In this document: positions 28,901-33,543 of the stretch, in pieces | Position numbering within the stretch: the first letter of the stretch is position 1 | How the letters are laid out: each line of letters starts with the position of its first letter | Assembly: GCA_020050685.1 (NCBI GenBank) | Contig: JAGVKG010000064.1 | Span: 62,001-126,000, forward strand | DNA: 64,000 nt | Direction: 5' to 3' | From: Candidatus Obscuribacterales bacterium | GTDB taxonomy: Bacteria; Cyanobacteriota; Vampirovibrionia; Obscuribacterales; Obscuribacteraceae | Position numbers and translations under genes: made by a program | Notes under the pieces: model-generated | Database searches by the model: none | The model's input: the letters and a program-made list of their open reading frames with translations, nothing else | What the model was told of the DNA's origin: nothing

Positions 28901-31005
28901 GAGATTCAACAGGTGGCAATGGGGGAGCCGGTGGTGACTTGATTGTTGATGCCGGTGCTTTCAGAGTCGTTGCTGATAATGGCGGAGTCAGTATCAATAC
29001 GTCAGCTGGTACTGGCGGTACACCAGGCGCAAATGGTTTTGTGGACATCAACACATATTCCTTGCAGCAATTGCCAATTAATTTCATGCTCACGTCGCTC
29101 AATCTTTCTGAGATTGCATTGGCTGGCGGCATGTTCAATGTAGGCGACGGTACGGTAAATGGTACAGCCGGAACAATTGTAAGCGGTGGCGATTCAGCTA
29201 CTGCTGGTAATGCCGGTCGTATCATCAACACCAATCCGTTCTCGCTCGGTAATATCGAAATCGATGTAACTGGTCCGTCCAACTACACGATTAACTTGGG
29301 TGGAACGCCGACTGTATTTAGTGTTGATGCTGGTGTTGGTACACCAAGAACGATGGTGACACCAGGTGAAGCGCTTGCTTTGTATCAAGTGTCGAGAGAC
29401 AGCAATGCAAATGCTCAGACAATTGGTTTGGAAAGAAAGGGTAAAGTAACGGACAAGAATCCGGTTACCGGCCTCTCGCCAAGCGTAATTACAATCAACT
29501 CTCAAGAATTGCCAGCGCAATTCACATCCTTTGTTGTGAATACACAAGCAAACAGACCGGGCCTGACGATTAATATGCAGGGAGCATCGTCAGTCATCAA
29601 TGTGGCAAATCCAGGAGCTGGAGGAGCGACGAATTGGTTCTACATCAATGGTGACTTGATATTCACGACTGCCGATTCGACTGTAGAGATGAATATCGGC
29701 AGCAATATCTTCAACATGAGCAAAGACGGATCGTTTACTCAGAACGGCACATCGTCCCTAGCTATCTTTACGGGCGACCACAAGACATGGACTGCGCAGG
29801 GAACGATGACCTCCGGTACCTTTGTGTTTGACGGCTCAAGCCATATGACATTCGACATGGGTACAACAGGCACTTTGAATGGAACCGGCGCAGGAAGCAC
29901 AGTCAACTTCCTGGCTGGCGGCAACATGCAGGTAAAAGGTGGTCTGAAGACCAACGCCCTGGTCGGCACTTCACTAGGTGATCTGTCCGCAAACGGCACA
30001 TTAGCCTGGACGGCAAGCGGAGACCTCGTGATTGCTGATGGAGCACTTCTGGAGACTGCTGGTCTCATGACTATCCAGCCGTCGCAAACCGGTGCGGATG
30101 TGATCTTCGGTGATGGTGCAATGGCAGCCTCTGGTGCTGGTATCACTGTCAAAGCAACCGACATAACTACTGGTGATGACGTGACCATGATCGCCGGTGG
30201 TGGAGATCTCTTCATTACATCAAGTGCCAACAATGGTGATGTGACAATCGGCTTTGGTAATACCTTGGTCGGTGGTACGTTGAGTGGCTTGGCACCACCG
30301 CCGCCGACAATCTTGACCAATGCAGACATTGTTGCCTTCGGTGGCGTCTTCATTAATGCCTGGAAGCAGAACGGTGTATTGACGATCAACTCGTCACTAG
30401 CCAATCCGACAACGATCACATCGAACGGCAGAGATGTCAGTTTGATAGGCGGTAAGACTCCGACCCTGACATTTGGAGATAGCATGACTGTCCAAGCAAA
30501 TGGCGGTAACGTGATCCTTGTAGGTGGTGCAACGGTAACCGGTGGATCTGGAAATACCTTCATCGCAACTGCAATCGGTAATCTGAACGCGTTTACTGGT
30601 GGTGGAGTTGAGATTGGTGCAGGCGAGACAACAAGCAAGAACTTGGTGAACACGCTGAAGAACCGACCATTGACATTCACGACAGTGCCAAACCCGCTGC
30701 CAGCAATTGGCACCTTCAATTTGGTACCGCCTGTACCAACACGTGGTGTGTTGCGAGCAGATATCAAGGCCCCAGGCGTAATCAATATCGGTACCGGTGT
30801 GAACCCGGCAACGCTTGAGATTAATGGTGGTGTGATCATATTTGATGGCAACAAACAAAATCTGACAATTGTTGGACCAACAATCCAAGTGAATGCGCCA
30901 GTTTCATTTACGAATGAATCGCAATCACAAGGAGAGTTGATGGTAGATACCGGTGATGATTGTGATCAAGACATCGAAGATGGAACGGTAAGTATTCTTC
31001 CGTAG
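16996..31005 (+). CDS. Giant beta-helical secreted adhesin-like protein
   Basis: 4669 residues in one uninterrupted frame. AGGTGA lies 5 bases before the ATG. The signal peptide runs to about residue 24 (VLAIQMLIPAQMMMA). Early repeats such as NTGTVTGTGNLTMSAGGTL are typical of right-handed beta-helices of the filamentous haemagglutinin type. Two larger module families are visible: about seven tandem copies of a 120-125 residue module at residues 1389-2267 (GSIG.., GSAYVxExD, FTTFATGGG, TADGSITRSSGT), and four copies of a 110-residue module beginning KSIxVxGAGG near residues 739, 2415, 2735 and 3165. The protein is Gly/Thr/Asn/Ser-rich, almost cysteine-free, and ends in an acidic tail (DTGDDCDQDIEDG). 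No TPS export domain, autotransporter barrel, LPXTG or PEP-CTERM signal is recognised, and no TpsB partner is in the window. Confidence 0.88.
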   Translation: MKRLKALGVVLAIQMLIPAQMMMAWTPNNRGAEGVSPGSAESNLAGQAGQTVPLNLDLASTEASVAASLVNSVNVNVGGAMKTINPGDLVTPAEFVAAYQVMSGGAQRLHLGADGNAVAGRMSLTGLGQIGDLVVPASVRVLQDFSSSQLVNLAGNLTNAGKFVAFSNMPQVNTGELSANNITNSGTVASYLASFTMSALGNLVNTGTVTGTGNLTMSAGGTLTNTGLVSAGGDLNMLTANVVNSGLLQSLNGNINLNTVTASNIMVNNIGGTFEALKGAINVRDLASTDLKDLTMVGGNYLSKELNLNSCGGTVELRADDLTGVLNIKAAVAHTFSSTDTLTLGNLDLTGDPTFYNLGNININGLVSVGEDLAIVAEGNVTATSATAKLVANDGSNGAQILVLAGVDIDTTNCPSCVMTLEPGFAAPEPFEVASGESIDVDLAGGTGGNINFTASTEAVVIDASAVAADSSGGLVILGAHQVAGTGGQVLLPGTGSVNANAIGTGTNGEVRIFAGANSGTGISLGSVSATGGSGGGGTIEIATAQPVTSDSNPLTLNDLGQITSGNDVEAGALTNSNIVRAGGTITPGSNLLLDSGAGAIGSAGSRITFNAPGVTLVNTAGNVFLNSIGTDVTLVSSTGASFQMISSGDINVNGSLTASNVLTLQTLAGSNGDISFNADASGANGISITTDGTGDAYFGGGITVSTTNSPITVVANDFELAASDFLDAGTGTVTLRPNGNKSISVGGAGGTFVISQAELNNITASNLVIGSTANSGNVTIAGNVDVSALYNLTVNNLGNYVGTGFTLTTGSNDLTVNAANINTGEIDGSAGGGTVVFNANGDINVDAFVNAGLGGTLTLTTVSGSNGNITFNGFAAGQDVTVSADGSGDISRNSGTIIATNALTLTSGSGDIGPSGSDLDTDTATLFANTTGNVNIDNTGGGLNLGASTGAAFRVSANGGIDLVDTLTATSSVELSTQAGSNGSIDFAGNINAVGGSVTLSADGTGSITRTSGTISTSTLDMTAGGVIGSMGSNILTSATTLTANTSGGDVFVTGSSPIALGMSSANNFNLTTTGAITVTAPVTAGLDLNLTGAGITTQVGANLDGNNVTLMTTSNGAITLNDDINAGTAITLNASGSGTIDQNAGSLNTLDLSLISGSANITGINTNAVTLDASTTGDVDLTTSGPTTLLASTGNNFTLAAAGNLTVNGLLNATGDVDLSTTASNGSLQLNANVNGDNIALTAIGSGNIAQANTGLLLNTPGALDMTSGTGNIGTALVPIQTNASAITASTSAPGSVWINSQNTNPIDIGPMSGFDLVFDGAGTINVVGALSFTNTVDIANTAGDIAIGADIGLNGVTASVMLDAFDNITRNSGTVYGNGVTLTAGTGSIGANVIGERVLVESSAFGLTITANSGSAYVDEETGAILNASSVSAAGDLFLRNLGSGQDIMVDGLVTGGQIHISTFGGAGSFIDLDADITATNEIQLDAGENITRTSGTLTAPDVTLIAQTGDIGGIGNEVVVDAGFAVGKGLAITATTGSAYVYETDGLNLKGSSADGNLFVTQQAAGEFNVTGDVSADDVQLTMFNNGGTNNLVLSGNVTGDTNVILTADDGITRTGAFTVTSANLDLTATNGSIGTAGMRILTAGNPDADLTLSTVNNAYIEHTNGAGGELFIQPVVIAGDLFISTLNAGNMTVDGTLFGNDIRLTTFATGGGTIDLDGSLNGATQVVLSADGSITRSSGTITTGLLDATATTGNIGANVAGERLVTALGTLPGQGLTVSAPAGSAYVEESDGIRINASTTLNDFFVSTTGAVGTIDVVGVIQSGDVQFTTFATGGGNINLDANVTGNSQVVLTADNSINRTSGTVTGGVVSLTATTGDVGDFGGGEIRTNAGHAMGEGLDVHAPNGNAYIFELNSVRINASNVLTNFYLDTQTAGAVTITVVGAVTGSDIRFNNSIGANINLLNSITGGNILVLNAGGSITNTVGATSLLSADLVQLIAEQSIGANVAGEEIYTNAAATAGNGLEMRAVNGSMYIKEADSVRIRLAENTSFDSDVHVDVIGAGGTMTLDNAADRVFGGAIRLTTIDGPGGDILLGSGTGNVNGATSVFMHAGFNLDDTAGGSIVAPSIDLEAAVDIGSGAFRILTNAGAGVGEGLSVSAGNGSAWILESDAVNVKASVVNGTNGQFLLDQNAAGNLNVVGAVDGHDIQFTTFTGGGSDINLDASITVTVAGALIDLTADGSITRSAGTLTSAEDVMLTATTGSIGTGANHISVDADAAVGNGITATADDNVFIDSTGNARFQTSVATTGQFLATADGSLTAEGTITAGTTVDLSTNSGSDGAITLDESVLGGGTVTISADGTGNFTLAAAKSVTSGGNPINIFANDVIFGGVGSAIDALGSQVTLSPNGDGKSIEVAGAGGATFNVSSAELANIRAGILQIGDTDFDGGFTVAGGIDVTGAGPFGVYNLQFYNGGNYTAVGQSILTGIWTLDVTALGTVNTGTVTGTTGNILITAGDTLTVSGDLFSGGGSVLQLITNDNNGAIALDANVTAGLIATITADGSGDISQTATKSVTAPTLNISSGSGVIGSNQSIDFTSDFFQANSSGDVNLNSIGTTLLQFDGVSSGANFTLTTAGDVQTSGENITATDELTITTTANNGYIVFTGASGTISGTNGVFLTTDGTGLMGVGDGLTVSSTAGPIVITANNVDLQPTGFVNAGNGQVTLRPNGVKSIEVAGAGAATFNLSTAEMANITAGTLQVGTTTQAGGFTVAGGIDVSGAGPAGVYNLVFENGGSYTGTGFTITLGSKDLTVTALGTANTGTVTSSAGGDITFTAGGLLTVDGDLTTTGAGVTSLSTSLGSGASIALDNNVGGGAITNVDADGAGNITQAASKLVSGTSVNLTSGSGDIGGVGTEIQTQATNLTVNTFMLGEAYVNNAASGINLGLSNGNTLVVTAGGTITTTALVSGDFITLEANSGSGGGITLGDDVDGSDSVTLNADGAGNIDGNGNNILTTTLDMNSGSGNIGTALDPILTNADFVTTSTTGEVHVVITGSTQIGPADGSVLSFSATDGITTGGAIVATDTLTIKTTANDGSITISNDASGVNGVTIQTNGTGNFTVDSAATVSSSAADVSIEANDVDLSAGFVTAGNTVTLFPNGTKSITVGSAGGTFNVLQADLNVITATTLEIGKLTVGGNLTIGGAVSISALTYDMHLHNGGNYIGTGQTITTGVRDLHVEAVGTINTGSVTATSGEIFFESLGTLTLDGNATTTGAATLQTTVASNADVALGANLGGGTTTTINVHGTGNITRTAGSLNGATVSLDAEDGNIGGVLVANRINTQADQLLLDSEGGNVFVINTGDVVIGSGSAGDGKTFSVEAQSGIDIQANIAAQGLGDVIGLISLKASGSDDITNTGGNTLTADAVELETVNGDIGGFFTPILTDTDSLKLTSTAGGAFVINDGSLTLQASTIGGDLFLITAGGGITTGGDINAANLFFDGTSLVNANTITATGGGTFEMISATNLTVSGGGTITATGGVTMSAIDNTLSFTGNQTFNGNTTLNATDEDGLVSVDAGISVNSNDDLTISACMISNPPPGFTADGALIFNFTCAPGGGTIANSDGDVILPSNLVILGSSVAIIASGNVISEGATLINLSSTTAQGGNLNIVAGFDFLPATVGQVTDTTTTFTLGSASATGGSVFLGGVNIQTNSTSAGFAGGSVTIIAHAGTESRGEIEVGSVNASAVGNPGGTVLMIGQGGVEVGGDINTVGSQGGSVTIVGAEPEISGGSVEFNNGIRSGTGMFTSPGPVSGVNAGVFVDGDIDATGLQGNGGTVVVAGDIALFVDGSITANGGTAGGHGGNVEFGTINGRLTVSGGISALGGSNNTALAAGNGGVLFIDVPAFATIGGNVLLSGGNNTSTGNAGVGGDFLAITELNTLGITPRVFRIGTIVIGGFADLQGGDSTGGNGGAGGDLIVDAGAFRVVADNGGVSINTSAGTGGTPGANGFVDINTYSLQQLPINFMLTSLNLSEIALAGGMFNVGDGTVNGTAGTIVSGGDSATAGNAGRIINTNPFSLGNIEIDVTGPSNYTINLGGTPTVFSVDAGVGTPRTMVTPGEALALYQVSRDSNANAQTIGLERKGKVTDKNPVTGLSPSVITINSQELPAQFTSFVVNTQANRPGLTINMQGASSVINVANPGAGGATNWFYINGDLIFTTADSTVEMNIGSNIFNMSKDGSFTQNGTSSLAIFTGDHKTWTAQGTMTSGTFVFDGSSHMTFDMGTTGTLNGTGAGSTVNFLAGGNMQVKGGLKTNALVGTSLGDLSANGTLAWTASGDLVIADGALLETAGLMTIQPSQTGADVIFGDGAMAASGAGITVKATDITTGDDVTMIAGGGDLFITSSANNGDVTIGFGNTLVGGTLSGLAPPPPTILTNADIVAFGGVFINAWKQNGVLTINSSLANPTTITSNGRDVSLIGGKTPTLTFGDSMTVQANGGNVILVGGATVTGGSGNTFIATAIGNLNAFTGGGVEIGAGETTSKNLVNTLKNRPLTFTTVPNPLPAIGTFNLVPPVPTRGVLRADIKAPGVINIGTGVNPATLEINGGVIIFDGNKQNLTIVGPTIQVNAPVSFTNESQSQGELMVDTGDDCDQDIEDGTVSILP
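21163..23797 (+). repeat. Seven tandem ~370-bp modules within the giant gene
   Basis: Each module starts G(S/D/N)IG, contains a GSAYV.E.D segment, then a DVQFTTF..GGG segment and closes with LTADGSITR.SGT. Spacing is 119-130 codons. Copies are well diverged at the DNA level, so the duplications are old. Confidence 0.75.
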
Positions 31006-31032
31006 GAATTGGTGCACCTGTGCATTCATTTC

Positions 31033-31130
31033 TGTAGGGGCGGGGTTTCCCCGCCCCTATCGCGTACGGCGGTGCACGTGTTTGCGAAATTGATCGTTCC
31101 CGTTGTGGGCGCGGAGACCGCGCCCCTACA
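31033..31130. mobile_element. 98-bp MITE-like / paired REP element
   Basis: Perfect 10-bp terminal inverted repeats TGTAGGGGCG (31033-31042) and CGCCCCTACA (31121-31130). Each end is itself a hairpin: TAGGGGCGGGG-TTT-CCCCGCCCCTA (31035-31059) and GGGCGCGG-AGA-CCGCGCCC (31107-31125 core). GGTGCACSTGT occurs once before each hairpin (31012 and 31070), suggesting a tandem duplication. A single relative lies at 1524-1550. It encodes no protein. Confidence 0.65.
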
Positions 31131-31264
31131 AATGTTTGCAATGCCCAGATAAATTTTGCGATTTCGTTTGAACTTTTTGCCAGCTCGAGCGTCTTTAGTA
31201 TTAGAAGAGCTTATATGCACCAAGCTCTTGAAATGGGGTATGATTTTGGCACGAGGAAAGACAA

Positions 31265-31627
31265 ATGAGTGATGAAGAGCTAACGAAAGTGTGGTCGGCG
31301 GAGCTTCAATCTGTCGCCAAATTTTTACACGGAGCCATGCAAGAAGGCTTTGCACAGCTTAATGCACGCATGGACAGGCTTGAGCAGCGTATGGACAAGC
31401 TCGAGCAACGCATGGACGGACTTGAGCAACGCATGGATAAACTTGAACAACGTACGGACAAGCTTGAGGTGGAAGTGCGCTTGGTTGTCAAAGAGTTGCG
31501 CGGCTTTCGGCATGATACCAGGGGACAATTCCATGAAATGCGCATGACACTATTTCGCATCGACAATCGCGTGTCCGATCATGAAGAGAAATTCTTTATG
31601 ATGGAGTCGCAACATCTAGCTGGATAA
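31265..31627 (+). CDS. Small coiled-coil heptad-repeat protein
   Basis: 120 residues. GAGGAAAG precedes the ATG. Residues 34-72 are five nearly perfect heptads of the type M-D-K-L-E-Q-R, encoded by 21-bp DNA repeats, followed by a longer charged helix to the C-terminus. This predicts a parallel coiled-coil oligomer. No signal peptide or membrane segment, so cytoplasmic. No family function recognised; similar coiled-coil proteins are frequent in cyanobacteria. It ends just 7 bases before the earliest start of the permease gene and may be co-transcribed with it. Confidence 0.7.
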   Translation: MSDEELTKVWSAELQSVAKFLHGAMQEGFAQLNARMDRLEQRMDKLEQRMDGLEQRMDKLEQRTDKLEVEVRLVVKELRGFRHDTRGQFHEMRMTLFRIDNRVSDHEEKFFMMESQHLAG

Positions 31628-31634
31628 AGATAGT

Positions 31635-32663
31635 TTGGTCAGTCAGTATATGTCGAGTGGTCGAGACCGATTTGTCTATTTGCATTTCGCAATTTTAGTT
31701 GGCGTGCTTATTTTTGCCTTTGTCCTAAATCTCTGTTTGGGTGAAGTAACACTCAATCCTCTTCAGGCAATCAATTCTTTGTTTGCACCATCACAAAACA
31801 TGCCATCGGGATTGGCTGAAGTTATTTGGCAAATTCGTTTGCCGCGTCTTTTGCTTGCAATGGTTGTTGGCGCAGGACTTTCCATGTCTGGATATTTGCT
31901 ACAAGCGCTTTCGCGCAACTATCTTGCTGATCCATATTTGACTGGTGTATCGAGCGGTGCGGGTCTGTCTGTTGCTTGTGCAATCTTACTCGGAGTTGAT
32001 TTTACATTTGTGCCACTGGCTGCTTTTATCGGCGGCTTGATAGTCAGCATGATAGTTGCAGTCATGGCACGCGGCCCTCAAGGACTGTCGGTGACAAGAC
32101 TGCTCTTAGCGGGTGTGGCGATTTCTGCCATTTGCGGAAGTTTAATTACCTTGATTCTCGTTGCCTCTGGTAATCCAACCCAAGCTCAGGGAATTTTCTT
32201 TTGGTTGGCTGGTGGCATCGCCGGGCGAGGATGGAATGAACTTATTTGCGCCGCAAGCTATATTTTCATCGGCTTAACCGCAGCATTTTTTCTAAGCAAG
32301 CCTTTGCGCGTGATGTCTTTAGGTGCACAACCGGCACAAACACTCGGTTTGAATGTGCATGTCATGCAATGGTCAGTTCTCGCGCTAGCTGTACTTGCTT
32401 GCGGCGCTGCAGTATCGGTATCCGGACTGGTTGGATTTGTCGGACTAATCGCACCATATATTGCCAGACAACTTTACAGTCGCGACGAACGACTGCAGCT
32501 CGTGGCCTGTGTTTTGATTGGCAGTTCACTTGTCTTGTTGTCTGATTTGGTGGCGCGTATGTTTGGACAAGGGCAAGAACTGCCGTTAGGAACATTGCTT
32601 GCCATTGTTGGTGCACCATTTTTTCTCTGGCTGGTAGTCAAACAAAAGAGCGAGGGATTGTAA
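31635..32663 (+). CDS. FecCD/BtuC-family metal-chelate ABC transporter permease
   Basis: 342 residues, about nine to ten membrane helices. Family motifs: IRLPRLLLAMVVGAGLSMSGYLLQALSRN, LADPYLTGVSSGAGL and, near the end, GLVGFVGLIAPYIAR with a final GQGQELPLGTLLAIVGAPFFLWLV. Such permeases import siderophores, haem or vitamin B12 through the inner membrane. The start could be TTG 31635 or ATG 31650; neither has a clear Shine-Dalgarno. It forms an operon with the ATPase gene, one base apart. No substrate-binding protein or TonB receptor is nearby, so the cargo is unknown. Confidence 0.9.
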   Translation: MVSQYMSSGRDRFVYLHFAILVGVLIFAFVLNLCLGEVTLNPLQAINSLFAPSQNMPSGLAEVIWQIRLPRLLLAMVVGAGLSMSGYLLQALSRNYLADPYLTGVSSGAGLSVACAILLGVDFTFVPLAAFIGGLIVSMIVAVMARGPQGLSVTRLLLAGVAISAICGSLITLILVASGNPTQAQGIFFWLAGGIAGRGWNELICAASYIFIGLTAAFFLSKPLRVMSLGAQPAQTLGLNVHVMQWSVLALAVLACGAAVSVSGLVGFVGLIAPYIARQLYSRDERLQLVACVLIGSSLVLLSDLVARMFGQGQELPLGTLLAIVGAPFFLWLVVKQKSEGL

Positions 32664-32664
32664 T

Positions 32665-33474
32665 ATGCCTCAAGTGATTCAAAGAATGATTTTGAATGTC
32701 ACGGGATTGGCAGTTGGTTGGCATGGAAAGGCTGCGGCAGAAGGAATTGATTTTTCCTTGGAACAAGGTAAGACTTTAGTCATCGCCGGACCAAATGGTG
32801 CCGGCAAATCTACATTGTTAAAAGTATTAGCTCGCCTGAATTGTCCAATTGCTGGTGAAGTGTTACTTGGTGGCAAAACAATTTGGCAATATAGTGCAAA
32901 GGAATTTGCTTGTAAGGTTGCATATCTTCCCCAAGAACTCGAGCTTGGTCAGGATTTAACAGTTGAAGAATTGGTGGCGCTTGGACGAAACCCACATCAA
33001 AACTGGTGGTCGTGGCATATGTCGGACGCGGACAAACAAGCGGTGCGCAAGGCACTGGAAAAAACAAATGCTTGGCAGTTTCGTCATAAATATCTTTCCA
33101 GTCTTTCCGGTGGTGAAAGGCAAAGAGCAAGAATTGCTTTGGCACTAGCACAAGAACCACAATTCATGCTCTTGGATGAACCAACTCTCAACTTGGATTT
33201 TCGTCATCAAATTGAATTGATTGACATTTTGAAAGATCTAAAGTCGCAGGGCATCGGCATCTTGACCGTTCTGCATGATTTGAATTTGATGGCCCGCTTG
33301 GCTGATCAAATATTGCTTTTGGGAACTTCTGATGAAAAGCCAAGTCGCGTGATTTCTTATGGCGCACCATCTGTGGTGCTAGAGTCAACCACATTGAGGA
33401 ATGCCTATCAAGTCGGCGTTTCGATAGTCACCGATCCAAATAGTGGACAAAATATTTACGTTCCGACTCTTTAA
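32665..33474 (+). CDS. FecE/BtuD-family ABC transporter ATP-binding protein
   Basis: 269 residues. Walker A GPNGAGKST, a Q-loop in YLPQELELGQ, signature LSGGERQRARIALA, Walker B FMLLDEPT and the H-loop in VLHDLNLMARLAD are all intact. The subgroup with HDLN and a C-terminal YGAPSVVLESTTLRNAYQVGV extension is the metal-chelate importer ATPase. It starts one base after the permease stop and is followed by a perfect terminator, so this two-gene unit ends here. Confidence 0.92.
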   Translation: MPQVIQRMILNVTGLAVGWHGKAAAEGIDFSLEQGKTLVIAGPNGAGKSTLLKVLARLNCPIAGEVLLGGKTIWQYSAKEFACKVAYLPQELELGQDLTVEELVALGRNPHQNWWSWHMSDADKQAVRKALEKTNAWQFRHKYLSSLSGGERQRARIALALAQEPQFMLLDEPTLNLDFRHQIELIDILKDLKSQGIGILTVLHDLNLMARLADQILLLGTSDEKPSRVISYGAPSVVLESTTLRNAYQVGVSIVTDPNSGQNIYVPTL

Positions 33475-33482
33475 TAGTAACT

Positions 33483-33510
33483 AAAAGGGTACCTGTTAAG
33501 GTACCCTTTT
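33483..33510. terminator. Bidirectional rho-independent terminator
   Basis: AAAAGGGTACC (33483-33493) and GGTACCCTTTT (33500-33510) form a perfect 11-bp stem with a 6-base loop TGTTAA. The A-run and T-run flank the stem, so it can work in both directions between the convergent transporter ATPase and glycine-rich genes. Confidence 0.92.
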
Positions 33511-33543
33511 GACAGCGTCGTACCACGCTATGTCTTGATTACT

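Noticed and set aside
17197-30888. Many long minus-strand frames within the giant gene
   Set aside because: They are shadows of a low-stop repetitive sense gene, with Val/Pro/Ser-rich content, no ribosome sites and no domains.
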